DNA from: Streptomyces canus 299MFChir4.1
Lineage (GTDB): Bacteria; Actinomycetota; Actinomycetes; Streptomycetales; Streptomycetaceae
Assembly (NCBI RefSeq): GCF_000383615.1
Contig: NZ_KB911583.1
Span: forward strand, 541,369 to 605,368
DNA: 64,000 nucleotides
Direction of reading: 5' to 3'
A model generated the notes under the pieces. It ran no database searches. It was given only the letters and a program-made list of their open reading frames with translations, and was not told the DNA's origin. Positions 1-7,940 of this stretch are shown piece after piece. Both the position numbers and the translations under genes were made by a program. Positions within the stretch are counted from its first letter, which is position 1; every line of letters begins with the position of its first letter.

Positions 1-411
1 ATCATCAGTTACGTCCCCGGCCGCTTCGGCCAGTGCACCACGAACTACGTCTTCGACCGCACCGCGGGCGGCCGCGCCTTCCACGTCCGCAAGAACTCCT
101 CGGGCACCTGGCAGAAGACCGAGATCCCGGTCGTGCTCGGCTCCAGCCAGCGCACCAAGCTGATCCTGGACAAGTACGACAACGCCTACGCGATCTTCCC
201 GTTCGGCCGGATCGCCGCCGCGTCCAAGGCGTCCGGGTACACCGACTGGAAGATCCTGTTCGACGGCAGCGGCCTCAACGCCTTCGGCGAGGTGGTGATC
301 GACGAGACGCGGGTGGCGCAGGACAACGTGCTGTCGTTCATGTACCAGGAGAAATCCAACGGTACGACCCCCTCGGCGCTCCACGTCGTCGACTTCGTGT
401 TGCCCGCCTGA
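1..411 (+). CDS. BNR-repeat protein, C-terminal part (5' end outside window)
   Basis: The reading frame is open from base 1 and gives 136 residues before the stop. The tail contains a YTDWKILFDGSGLNAFGEVVIDE stretch (split here as YTDWKILFDGSGL and NAFGEVVIDE) that resembles the end of BNR_4-type beta-propeller proteins, which are often secreted and act on or bind carbohydrate. The start and any signal peptide lie outside the window. A LacI regulator follows 80 bp downstream on the same strand, which fits a carbohydrate-related locus, but the substrate cannot be read from this fragment. An internal ATG-like start at 133 is inside the domain and is not the true start. Confidence 0.65.
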   Translation: MISYVPGRFGQCTTNYVFDRTAGGRAFHVRKNSSGTWQKTEIPVVLGSSQRTKLILDKYDNAYAIFPFGRIAAASKASGYTDWKILFDGSGLNAFGEVVIDETRVAQDNVLSFMYQEKSNGTTPSALHVVDFVLPA

Positions 412-491
412 TCATGACCGGTGTGGGGGCGGCTCGACGATAATGTGAAGGTCGTCCTGTCGCCCCTCGTCTCCCTGGAGGTTCCTGCCCG

Positions 492-1517
492 ATGGTCCAG
501 TCGGTGGGTATCAAGGACGTCGCCCGAGCCGCCGGAGTCTCCGTCGGCACGGTCTCGAACGTCATCAATCGTCCGGACTCCGTCGCCACCGAGACCCGGG
601 CGCGCGTCCTGTCCGCGATAGACCGGCTCGGCTATGTCCGCAGCGAGTCCGCCCGCCAGCTGCGCGCGGGCCGCAGCCGGATCATGGGCCTGCTCGTGCT
701 CGACATGGGCAACCCCTTCTTCGTCGACGTCGCACGCGGCGCCGAGCGGGCCGCCCGTGAGGACGGCCTCGGCGTGATGGTCTGCAACAGCGCCCAGAGC
801 GCGAGCGAGGAGGCGGAGTACCTGTCCCTCTTCGCCGAGCAGCGGGTCCGCGGAGTCCTGCTCACCCCGACCGACGCCTCCGGCCGCAACATCGACTCCT
901 TCCGCCGCCACGGCATCCCCTTCGTCCTCGTCGACCGGGTCGCCGAGGGCACCACGGAGTGCTCGGTCTCCGTCGACGACGTCGCGGGCGGGGCCCTGGC
1001 CGTACGCCACCTCGTGGACGCCGGGCACCGCTCCATCGCCTACGTCAGCGGCCCGCCCGGCCTCAACCAGGTTCGCGACCGCCGCACCGGCGCCCTGAAC
1101 GCTCTCGCCGAGGCGGGCCTGGGCCCCGACCACCTGCGCGAGCTGCCCACCGAACGTCTCGACGTGGCCGCGGGCCGGGACGCCGGCGCCCGCCTGCTCG
1201 GCCTCGCGGACCGTCCGACCGCCGTGTTCTGCGCCAACGACCTGCTCGCCCTCGGCGTGCTGCAGGCCATGTACGCGGCGGGGATCACGGTCCCCGACGA
1301 CCTCGCCATCGTCGGCTACGACGACATCGAGTTCGCCGCCGCCGCGGCCGTCCCGCTCACCTCCGTCCGCCAGCCGGCCGTCACCATGGGCGCCCTGGCC
1401 GCCGAACTGCTCCTGGAGGAGACGGAGGCGGAGACCACCGGCAAGCGCCACGAGCACCGCCGGGTGGTGCTCCAGCCCGAACTGGTGGTGCGGCGCTCCA
1501 GCCTGGCTGCCCGCTGA
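492..1517 (+). CDS. LacI-family transcriptional regulator
   Basis: This 341-residue protein has the standard LacI layout. An N-terminal helix-turn-helix (about residues 5-30, IKDVARAAGVSVGTVSNVIN) is followed by a hinge and a periplasmic-binding-protein-like effector domain. Family features include the GLLVLDMGNPFF opening of the sensor domain and the late IVGYDDIEFA motif. The ATG at 492 has a GGAGG about 9 bases upstream. LacI proteins usually bind a sugar or nucleoside and repress nearby transport or hydrolase genes. The BNR-repeat gene upstream is the natural candidate target, but no operator could be assigned with confidence and the ligand is unknown. Confidence 0.95.
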   Translation: MVQSVGIKDVARAAGVSVGTVSNVINRPDSVATETRARVLSAIDRLGYVRSESARQLRAGRSRIMGLLVLDMGNPFFVDVARGAERAAREDGLGVMVCNSAQSASEEAEYLSLFAEQRVRGVLLTPTDASGRNIDSFRRHGIPFVLVDRVAEGTTECSVSVDDVAGGALAVRHLVDAGHRSIAYVSGPPGLNQVRDRRTGALNALAEAGLGPDHLRELPTERLDVAAGRDAGARLLGLADRPTAVFCANDLLALGVLQAMYAAGITVPDDLAIVGYDDIEFAAAAAVPLTSVRQPAVTMGALAAELLLEETEAETTGKRHEHRRVVLQPELVVRRSSLAAR

Positions 1518-1620
1518 CCCGCAAGTCAGTAAGATTTCATGATCGAAGGGGTCGGTCGGCGGACGAACATGTGCTGAACTGGGACGCGCCCTGAAGAATC
1601 CGTCCGTCCCGGGAGCCCAG

Positions 1621-2922
1621 TTGTCCGCGACCTACCGCCAGCCCGGCCTCGTCCTCACCGACCGCCGCTTCAGCGTCCCCCTCGACCATGACGACCCGGC
1701 CGGGGAGACGATCGAGCTCTACGCCCGTGAGGCCGTGGCGAGCGACAAGGCGGGCCAGAACCTGCCGTGGCTGGTCTACCTCCAGGGCGGGCCCGGCTTC
1801 GGCGCGAACCGATTCGTCGGCAAGGGGGGCTGGTTCGGGCGGGCCCTGAAGGAGTACCGCGTCCTCCTGCTCGACCAGCGCGGTACGGGCCACTCCAGCC
1901 CCGCCAACCGCCAGACCCTCCCGCTGCGCGGCGGCGCCGCCGAACAGGCCGACTACCTGGCCCGCTTCCGCGCCGACTCCATCGTCCGCGACTGCGAGGC
2001 GATCCGCCCCCAGGTGACGGGCGGCGCCCCCTGGACCGTCCTCGGCCAGAGCTTCGGCGGTTTCTGCGCCACGACCTATCTGTCCCTCGCCCCCGAGGGC
2101 CTCGCCGCCGCCGTCATCACCGGCGGTCTGCCCTCCCTCGACGCCCACGCCGACGACGTCTACCGGGCCGCCTACCCGCGTGTGGAGCGCAAGGTCGCCG
2201 CGCACTACGCCCGCTATCCGCAGGAGGTCGAGCGGGCCCGCCGTATCGCCGACCACCTCCTCACCCACGAGGTGACCCTGCCGAACGGCTACCGGCTGAC
2301 CGTCGAGGCCTTCCAGTCGCTCGGCATCCTCCTGGGCGGCAGCGAGGGCAGCCACCGGCTGCATTTCCTCCTGGAGCACGCCTTCGTCCGCACCCCGCAG
2401 GGCCCGGAGCTCTCCGACGCCTTCCAGGAAGAGGTCCAGGGCCTCCTCTCCTACGCGCCCCACCCGCTCTACGCCCTCGTCCACGAGGCCACCTACGGCC
2501 AGGACGAGCGGCCCACCGCCTGGTCGGCCGAACGGGTACGCGCCGAGTTCCCGCAGTTCGACGCGGCCAAGTCCCTCGCCGGCGACGAGCCGCTGCTGTT
2601 CACCGGCGAGTCGATCCACCCTTGGCTGTTCGACTGCGACCCGGCCCTGCGGCCGCTGCGCGAGACCGCCGAACTCCTGGCCGCCCGCACCGACTGGCAG
2701 CCTCTGTACGACCCGGCCCGCCTCGCCGCCAACGAGGTTCCGGTCGCCGCCGCCGTCTACCACGACGACATGTACGTCGACACGGCCCACTCCCTTCGGA
2801 CCGCCCGCGCGATCCGCGGGCTCCGCACCTGGGTGACGGACGAGTTCGAGCATGACGGCGTCCGTGCGGGCGGCCCGCGGGTGCTGGACCGGCTGCTCTC
2901 CCTCGTCCGCGGCGAGGTCTGA
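1621..2922 (+). CDS. Alpha/beta hydrolase, proline iminopeptidase-like
   Basis: This 433-residue cytosolic serine hydrolase of the S33 peptidase type would remove N-terminal proline from short peptides. The oxyanion region YLQGGPGFGAN (about residues 52-62), the LLDQRGTGHSS segment and the nucleophile elbow GQSFGG are visible. The C-terminal HDDMYV region and the later EFEHDG segment supply plausible acid and histidine residues. The TTG start at 1621 has GGGAG 5 bases upstream and gives a protein starting at the usual place for the family. The gene stands alone between the LacI regulator and a lipoprotein gene. The peptidase assignment is by family and the substrate is not proven. Confidence 0.9.
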   Translation: MSATYRQPGLVLTDRRFSVPLDHDDPAGETIELYAREAVASDKAGQNLPWLVYLQGGPGFGANRFVGKGGWFGRALKEYRVLLLDQRGTGHSSPANRQTLPLRGGAAEQADYLARFRADSIVRDCEAIRPQVTGGAPWTVLGQSFGGFCATTYLSLAPEGLAAAVITGGLPSLDAHADDVYRAAYPRVERKVAAHYARYPQEVERARRIADHLLTHEVTLPNGYRLTVEAFQSLGILLGGSEGSHRLHFLLEHAFVRTPQGPELSDAFQEEVQGLLSYAPHPLYALVHEATYGQDERPTAWSAERVRAEFPQFDAAKSLAGDEPLLFTGESIHPWLFDCDPALRPLRETAELLAARTDWQPLYDPARLAANEVPVAAAVYHDDMYVDTAHSLRTARAIRGLRTWVTDEFEHDGVRAGGPRVLDRLLSLVRGEV

Positions 2923-3046
2923 CGCCGAAGACCGGGGCCGTCGTGGGCGCGAGCGGCCCGTGGGCGACGACATGCCCCCCTTTCGATTCCGGCATAAGGT
3001 TCATTTCGATCAAGTGTCGACGCCGGAGTCGAGAGGACGTCAGCCG

Positions 3047-3658
3047 ATGAGCACACCGTCACCCCACGGACGGTCCCGGATCGCCGCCCTCGCCGTGGTC
3101 ATGGCCGCCGCGAGCACGCTCGCCCTGGCGGCGTGCGGCAGTGACGACGACTCCGGTGGCACGTCGGTCTCCGCCGAACGGCCGACCGCCCCGGACACCG
3201 CCTCCTTCTTCGGCAGCGCGGCCTCCGCGCTCGCGTCCGCCGAGGCCTCGGCCCGGGCCAAGGCCTCCGAACTGGCCGCGTCCGCCTCGGCGGCCGCCTC
3301 CTCCTTCGAGGCAGCCGTCTCCGCCGAGACGGCGCGCGCCGCCAAGGCCGCGCGGACCGAGCTCGCCAAGGTGGACGGACCGGGCAACGCCAGATCCGAG
3401 GTCACCATGACCGGCAAGCCGCGCTCCGAGACCGGGGGCCTGCTCGCCGTCGTCGTCACCATCACCAACAAGACCGAAGCGACGGCCTCGTACGCCGTCC
3501 AGGTCGACTTCCTGGACTCGTCGGGCAAGGTGGTGGAGACCCGGTACGTCGGCGCCGAGGACCTGAAGCCGGGGGAGAAGGTCCAGCCCGTCGCCGTCAG
3601 CCGCAAGCCCGCCGACCCGGTGCTGACGCCCAAGCTGGCGAAGGCGCAACGGTATTGA
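3047..3658 (+). CDS. Secreted lipoprotein with Ala-rich stalk
   Basis: This 203-residue protein has a type II signal peptide (basic start, hydrophobic IAALAVVMAAASTLALAAC) with a lipobox ending LAAC, so it should be anchored to the outer face of the membrane. Residues about 50-110 are a long Ala/Ser/Glu/Lys helix-like stalk. The C-terminal 80 residues look like a small beta domain (VVVTITNKTEATASYAVQVDF) of the FxLYD type that carries surface or secreted proteins. The reading frame is open further upstream to 2852, but the ATG at 3047 is where the signal peptide begins and GAGAGGA lies just before it. Function is unknown. Confidence 0.8.
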   Translation: MSTPSPHGRSRIAALAVVMAAASTLALAACGSDDDSGGTSVSAERPTAPDTASFFGSAASALASAEASARAKASELAASASAAASSFEAAVSAETARAAKAARTELAKVDGPGNARSEVTMTGKPRSETGGLLAVVVTITNKTEATASYAVQVDFLDSSGKVVETRYVGAEDLKPGEKVQPVAVSRKPADPVLTPKLAKAQRY

Positions 3659-3734
3659 CCCACGCCGTGCGTCATGTGATCGTCTCGCTTCCACGGACGA
3701 CCCCGGCTCGACCTGCCGGGCAGCGCCCGCTGAC

Positions 3735-3935
3735 TCAGGCCGCCACGGCCGGTGCCCCGGACGTGCGGTGCGGGCTCACGACCCGTCCGTCCGGCAGAAG
3801 TTCACCGGTGTCGTCGAAGACGACGGTGCCGTTGCACAGCAGGCTCCAGCCCTGTTCGGGATGGGCGGAGACGATCACCGCGGTGTGGTGGTCGGGGCTG
3901 TCGACGGTGGGGCACGGGGGCTGGTGGCTGCACAT
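3735..3935 (-). CDS. DUF5999 family small protein
   Basis: This 66-residue protein begins MCSHQPPCP and contains EQGWSLLCNGTVVFDDTGELLPDG, given here as EQGWSLLCNG and VVFDDTGELLPDG, which is the hallmark of the DUF5999 family found throughout Streptomyces. It is soluble, has no membrane segment and has three cysteines in its first half. A GAGGAGG Shine-Dalgarno sits just upstream of the ATG. No biochemical role is established for the family. The gene is transcribed away from the pentapeptide-repeat gene, with which it shares a 160-bp upstream region. Confidence 0.85.
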   Translation of the reverse strand: MCSHQPPCPTVDSPDHHTAVIVSAHPEQGWSLLCNGTVVFDDTGELLPDGRVVSPHRTSGAPAVAA

Positions 3936-4096
3936 GACGCCTCCTCGATGCGTTCGGCTCCTGCCTCGGTCGGCCGGTGTCTCTGTGGTAGCGGAGTTTG
4001 TTTTCCGTTGGATGAGGAGACCCCCACATCGCCGGAAACCCGTCGGTGAGTTCCTGTCAGGCAGGCCGGTCCCCGGGGCCCGTTAGGCTGGCCGCG

Positions 4097-4918
4097 ATGC
4101 CAGAACAGATGATCGACCTCAGGGGCGACTGCGCACGGTGCTTCGGCCTGTGCTGTGTCGCTCTGCCCTTCACCGCCTCCGCGGACTTCGCCCGCGACAA
4201 GCCGGCCGGCACGCCCTGCCCCAACCTCCGGGACGACCACCGGTGCGGCATCCACGCCAGGCTGCGGGACAAGGGCTACACCGGATGCACGGTCTACGAC
4301 TGCTTCGGCGCCGGGCAGAAGGTCTCGCAGGTCACCTTCGGCGGCCGGGACTGGCGTGACGGTCCGCGTGCGGACGCCCGCCGGATGTTCGACGTCTTCC
4401 CGGTCGTGCGCCAGCTCCACGAACTGCTCTGGTATCTCACCGAGGCGCTGACCCTGCCCGCCGCCCGCCCGGTCCACGCCGACCTGCGCCGCATGCTGGA
4501 GCGGACCGAGGCGCTCACCCGGGGGACCGCCGATGAGCTCGCCGCCCTCGACGTCCCCGCGCACCGGCAGCAGGTCAACGTCCTCCTGCTGCGCACCAGT
4601 GAGCTGGTGCGGGCCGGCCTGGGCGGCGGGAGCAAGAAGAAGAACCGCCGGGGCGCCGACCTGATGGGTGCCCGTCTCAAGGGCGCCGACCTGCGCGGCG
4701 CCAGTCTCCGCGGCGCCTACCTCATAGCGGCCGACCTCTCCGGCGCCGACCTGCGCGGCGCGGATCTGATCGGCGCCGACCTGCGCGACGCCGACCTGAG
4801 GGACGCGGACCTGACCGGCGCGTTCTTCCTCACCCAGCCCCAGCTGAACGCGGCCAGGGGCAGCGCCGGAACCCGGCTGCCGGAGTCAGTCACCCGCCCT
4901 GTGCACTGGACAGCGTGA
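4097..4918 (+). CDS. Cys-rich N-terminal domain fused to pentapeptide repeats
   Basis: This 273-residue protein has two parts. The first about 70 residues are rich in cysteine (CARCFGLCC, then CPNL, CGIH, CTVYDC), a spacing like metal- or cluster-binding YkgJ-type domains. Residues about 195-250 are consecutive A(D/N)LxG-type pentapeptides ([20 protein letters not shown]), which fold as a right-handed square beta-helix. The middle is helical. The ATG at 4097 is the first start consistent with the conserved [15 protein letters not shown] opening. The gene ends convergently with the P450 gene and overlaps its last 33 bp. The role is unknown; DNA mimicry, known for some pentapeptide proteins, is only a possibility. 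Confidence 0.85.
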   Translation: MPEQMIDLRGDCARCFGLCCVALPFTASADFARDKPAGTPCPNLRDDHRCGIHARLRDKGYTGCTVYDCFGAGQKVSQVTFGGRDWRDGPRADARRMFDVFPVVRQLHELLWYLTEALTLPAARPVHADLRRMLERTEALTRGTADELAALDVPAHRQQVNVLLLRTSELVRAGLGGGSKKKNRRGADLMGARLKGADLRGASLRGAYLIAADLSGADLRGADLIGADLRDADLRDADLTGAFFLTQPQLNAARGSAGTRLPESVTRPVHWTA

Positions 4919-6409
4919 CTCGGAGGCCGGAACCGGGGCCTCGTCCGGATTCGCCACGGGGGCGGCCATGGCGGCGCTGCCCGCCCGCCGTTCCAGGTGC
5001 AGCCGAAGCCCGTCCGGCATCAGCGTCAGCCGCTCGGTCACGCTGAGCCGGTAGCCGGGGTCGGCCCGCAGCTCGTAGCGGCGCAGCAGCAGGCCGAGCA
5101 CCAGCGTGGCCTCGTGGAGCGCGAACTGGCGCCCGATGCAGGCCCGCGCCCCGGTGCCGAACGGCTTGAAGACATGCGGGGGACGCGACCGTACGGCCTT
5201 GGGGTCGAAGCGGTCCGGGTCGAACCGCTCGGCGTCGGCGCCCCACACCTCGGGATCGCGCTGGAGCATCGGCGTGAGCACCAGCGTCCAGGCCCCGCGG
5301 CGCATCGGGTGCTGCCCCGCCAGCACGGTGTCCTCGACCGCCTCGCGGGCGAACGCGGGCGCCGTCGGCCACAAGCGCAGCGACTCGTCCAGCACCCGGC
5401 GCACATACCGCAGCTTCGCCACCTGGTCGTACCCCGGCGCGTCGGTGGCGCCCCACACGCGGTCCACCTCGTCACGCGCGCGTGCCGCGACCTCGGGGTG
5501 GCGGGAGAGGTAGTGCAGCGCGAAGGAGAGCGCGCCGGACGTGGTCTCGTGGCCGGCCACCAGGAAGGTGATGACCTGCCTGCGGACGTTCTCCGGCGAC
5601 AGCCGCTCACCGGTCTCCGGGTGGGCCGTCTCCAGCATCCGGTCGAGCAGGTCACCGTCCCCGCGCGCCCCGCGCCTGGCGCGGACCAGGTCGTCGACCA
5701 TCCGGTTGAGGTAGGCGATGTCGTCCGCGTTGCGCCGCGCGGCACGCCGGACCAGAGCGGGGAAGGGCACGGAGTTGAGGCGCTGCGCGTAGGTCAGGGT
5801 GCCCACCATCGCCGTCACGAAGGGGTGCGGCCGGTCCCGTTCGAAGGAGCCGAAGTCGTGCCCGAACCCGGTCCGCGCGATGGTCTCCAGGGTCAGCTTG
5901 GTCATGTCGCCTGGCACGTCCACCGACCGGCCCGCCATCTGCTCGCGATCCCAGTGGTCCGTCAGCTGCCCCGCCACGGCCAGCATCATCGGGTGGTAGG
6001 CCGCCATCGCCTCCCGGCTGAAGCCCGGTGCCAGCACGTCGTGCGCCAGCTGCCAGTTCGGCTCGTGGTTGTACGCGGTGAACAGCCCGTCGCCGGCGAC
6101 CGGCCGGAGATTGGCGACCCCGAGGCCCACGTGCTTGGCGAACCGCGACTCGTCCGCCAGGTCCGCCACCAGCTCGGCTCCCCAGGTGAACACGAACTCC
6201 CGGTTGAACGCCCTGCGCCGGAAGATCGGCCCCAGTCGGCGGGCGAAGCGCACGGAGTCCTGGAGCGGGGTGGCCCGGTCGACGCCCAGCACGTCGCCGA
6301 GCAGGGGGAGCCGGCGCGGCGGATGCGGAATGCGGTGCAGCTCCGGCCAGCCCAGCTCGGCGCTGCGGAAACCCGTCGGCCGCGTGGCCGTTGTCGTCGT
6401 CTCCGCCAT
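4886..6409 (-). CDS. Cytochrome P450, CYP102-like haem domain without fused reductase
   Basis: This 507-residue monooxygenase has the I-helix AGHETTSG at about 280, the K-helix ESLR at about 337 and the haem-binding [12 protein letters not shown] at about 409. The N-terminal [18 protein letters not shown] and overall length resemble the haem domain of fatty-acid hydroxylases of the CYP102 type. The coding sequence stops after the haem domain, so a separate redox partner is needed. The ATG at 6409 has AAGGGAGAT upstream. The frame extends to 6559 but without a ribosome site or homology. It is divergent from a TetR regulator at 6516 that probably controls it. The substrate is not known; CYP102B1 (SCO0801) of S. 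coelicolor is the likely counterpart from memory. Confidence 0.9.
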   Translation of the reverse strand: MAETTTTATRPTGFRSAELGWPELHRIPHPPRRLPLLGDVLGVDRATPLQDSVRFARRLGPIFRRRAFNREFVFTWGAELVADLADESRFAKHVGLGVANLRPVAGDGLFTAYNHEPNWQLAHDVLAPGFSREAMAAYHPMMLAVAGQLTDHWDREQMAGRSVDVPGDMTKLTLETIARTGFGHDFGSFERDRPHPFVTAMVGTLTYAQRLNSVPFPALVRRAARRNADDIAYLNRMVDDLVRARRGARGDGDLLDRMLETAHPETGERLSPENVRRQVITFLVAGHETTSGALSFALHYLSRHPEVAARARDEVDRVWGATDAPGYDQVAKLRYVRRVLDESLRLWPTAPAFAREAVEDTVLAGQHPMRRGAWTLVLTPMLQRDPEVWGADAERFDPDRFDPKAVRSRPPHVFKPFGTGARACIGRQFALHEATLVLGLLLRRYELRADPGYRLSVTERLTLMPDGLRLHLERRAGSAAMAAPVANPDEAPVPASESRCPVHRAGD

Positions 6410-6457
6410 GACGAGATCTCCCTTGATCCAGCGGCAGTTGGGCGCGTTGTACGTGGG

Positions 6458-6492
6458 TTCAACAGCGCGCTCAGTCTGGTCCCCTTGTTGAA
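6458..6492. promoter_or_regulatory. Candidate TetR operator between P450 and TetR genes
   Basis: A 7-bp inverted repeat (TTCAACA at 6458-6464 and TGTTGAA at 6486-6492) with a 21-bp centre lies in the 106-bp divergent region. TAAAGT at 6504-6509 is a plausible -10 box that would put the TetR transcript start at or very near its ATG. Binding by the adjacent TetR protein is inference. Confidence 0.4.
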
Positions 6493-6515
6493 TCGGCGTC
6501 AAGTAAAGTGCGGGC

Positions 6516-7124
6516 ATGGCCGGGAAGCAGGGCGAGCGCGCGCGTCGCAGGCTCAGCACCGGGGAGCGCCGGGAGCAGCTCCTGTCGGTGGGGGCGAGGC
6601 TGTTCTCGGAGAGTCCGTACGACGACGTGTGGATCGAGCAGGTCGCCGAGATCGCCGGCGTCTCGCGCGGGCTGCTCTACCACTACTTCTCGACCAAGCA
6701 GGACTTCTTCGCGGCGGTCGTCGAGCGCGAGAGCGAGCGGATGCTGGCCATGACCGCGGCCGTGCCCGGCGTCCCGGTGCGCGAGCAGCTGACAGCGGGG
6801 CTGGACACGTATCTGGAGTACGTCCACGCCCACGCCCACGGCTTCCGTGCCTTCCATCGCGCCGACGCCGCCGGGGACCAGGCCGTGCGCCGGGTCTATC
6901 ACCGGGCACTGGCAGCACAGGAGCGGCAGATCCTGGCGGCGCTGGCCGCGGATCCGGAGTTCGGCGCACAGGCGCAGGAGCGCCCCGACCTTCAGCTGGC
7001 CGTCCGGGGCTGGCTGGCCTTCACCACGGCCGTCTGCCTGGAGTGGCTGCGGGGTGCGGACCTCTCCCGGGAACAGGTGCGCGACCTGTGCGCGCGGGCC
7101 CTGCTCGGCGTTCTCAGGCCCTGA
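6516..7124 (+). CDS. TetR/AcrR-family transcriptional regulator
   Basis: This 202-residue all-helical regulator has an N-terminal helix-turn-helix at about residues 30-60 (VAEIAGVSRGLLYHYF, then STKQDFF), the signature of the family. The C-terminal ligand domain is ordinary in length. The ATG at 6516 is preceded by a weak or absent Shine-Dalgarno, so translation may be close to leaderless. It is divergent from the CYP102-like P450 gene across a short region with an inverted repeat, which points to ligand-relieved repression of that P450 and of itself. The ligand is not deducible. Confidence 0.92.
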   Translation: MAGKQGERARRRLSTGERREQLLSVGARLFSESPYDDVWIEQVAEIAGVSRGLLYHYFSTKQDFFAAVVERESERMLAMTAAVPGVPVREQLTAGLDTYLEYVHAHAHGFRAFHRADAAGDQAVRRVYHRALAAQERQILAALAADPEFGAQAQERPDLQLAVRGWLAFTTAVCLEWLRGADLSREQVRDLCARALLGVLRP

Positions 7125-7184
7125 CCGGAATCAGCACGTCCGTCACGCCTTCCATGGTTGGCTTCGTCGCCGATCTTCGCTAAG

Positions 7185-7203
7185 TTAGGCAAGGCTTACC
7201 TTA
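7185..7203 (+). promoter_or_regulatory. DmdR/IdeR iron box
   Basis: TTAGGCAAGGCTTACCTTA matches the 19-bp actinobacterial iron-box consensus TTAGGTTAGGCTAACCTAA at 16 of 19 positions and keeps its dyad. It ends right at the Shine-Dalgarno (TTAGGAGG, 7201-7208) of the DUF2470 gene, so bound Fe-DmdR would block transcription of that gene when iron is replete. Confidence 0.85.
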
Positions 7204-7214
7204 GGAGGCAATGG

Positions 7215-7940
7215 ATGGGTGACAGCCAAACCTGGACGGCCGCGCCTTCCGCGGCGGAACACGCCCGGTCGGTGCTCACCGCCGCGTGGTCCTGCGCGGT
7301 GACCGCCGAGGGCGGCCGCGAGGAGTTCGTCGGCGCGCACACGGTCGCCGAGGACGGACGGGTGACCCTGGAGGTGCCCGAGGACAGCACTCTGGTCGCG
7401 GCCGCGATCTGTGCGCCCCGCGGCGAGCCGTCCGCCGTCCTGGAGTTCGCCGACGTGGCACCCGTTCCCTTGCGCAGCCGTATCCGCGCCCGGCTGTGGA
7501 TCGCCGGCTGGTTCGCCGCCAGGGACGGCCGGCTGGAGTTCGAGGCCACGCGCGTGGTGCTGCGCCGTCCCTCCGGCGCGGTGGTCGTCGACCTCGACGA
7601 CTTCGCCACCGCCGCACCCGACCCGCTCGCCACAGCCGAGGCCCGGCTGCTCACCCACCTCGCCGACTGCCACCCCGACGCGGTCGAGCGGCTCACGAGG
7701 CTCGTCGACCCCGACAGCCTCCACGGCGCGGTCCGCGTCCAGCCTCTCGCCGTGGACCGGCACGGACTGACCCTGCGCATCGAGCGCGCCCGCGCCCACG
7801 GCGACGTACGGCTGCCCTTCCACGCGCCCGCCGACGACGTGGCGCGGCTGACCGAGCGCATGCAAGTGCTGCTCACCCAGGCGAGCGCCGCGTCCTGCCC
7901 GCGTGCCCTACAGCGGCAGCGCACAGACGGCGACGGGTGA
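7215..7940 (+). CDS. DUF2470 domain protein, probably iron-regulated
   Basis: This 241-residue soluble protein has a DUF2470-like C-terminal part (about residues 145-230): EARLLTHLADCHPDAV, then a V-QPLAVDRHGLTLRI segment and VRLPFHAPADD. DUF2470 occurs at the C-terminus of HugZ-type haem-degrading flavin-fold proteins and alone in actinobacteria. The ATG at 7215 has AGGAGG 6 bases upstream; an earlier in-frame ATG at 7158 lies before the iron box and is unlikely. The iron box at 7185-7203 predicts expression under iron starvation, so a role in haem or iron handling is reasonable but unproven. The 3' end overlaps the convergent lactonase gene by 33 bp. Confidence 0.85.
   Translation: MGDSQTWTAAPSAAEHARSVLTAAWSCAVTAEGGREEFVGAHTVAEDGRVTLEVPEDSTLVAAAICAPRGEPSAVLEFADVAPVPLRSRIRARLWIAGWFAARDGRLEFEATRVVLRRPSGAVVVDLDDFATAAPDPLATAEARLLTHLADCHPDAVERLTRLVDPDSLHGAVRVQPLAVDRHGLTLRIERARAHGDVRLPFHAPADDVARLTERMQVLLTQASAASCPRALQRQRTDGDG

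Noticed and set aside
4997..7183. A plus-strand open frame of over 700 codons antisense to the P450 gene
   Set aside because: It is the high-GC third-position shadow of the P450 and TetR genes, has no domain and reads as Arg/Pro/Gly/Gln-rich sequence.
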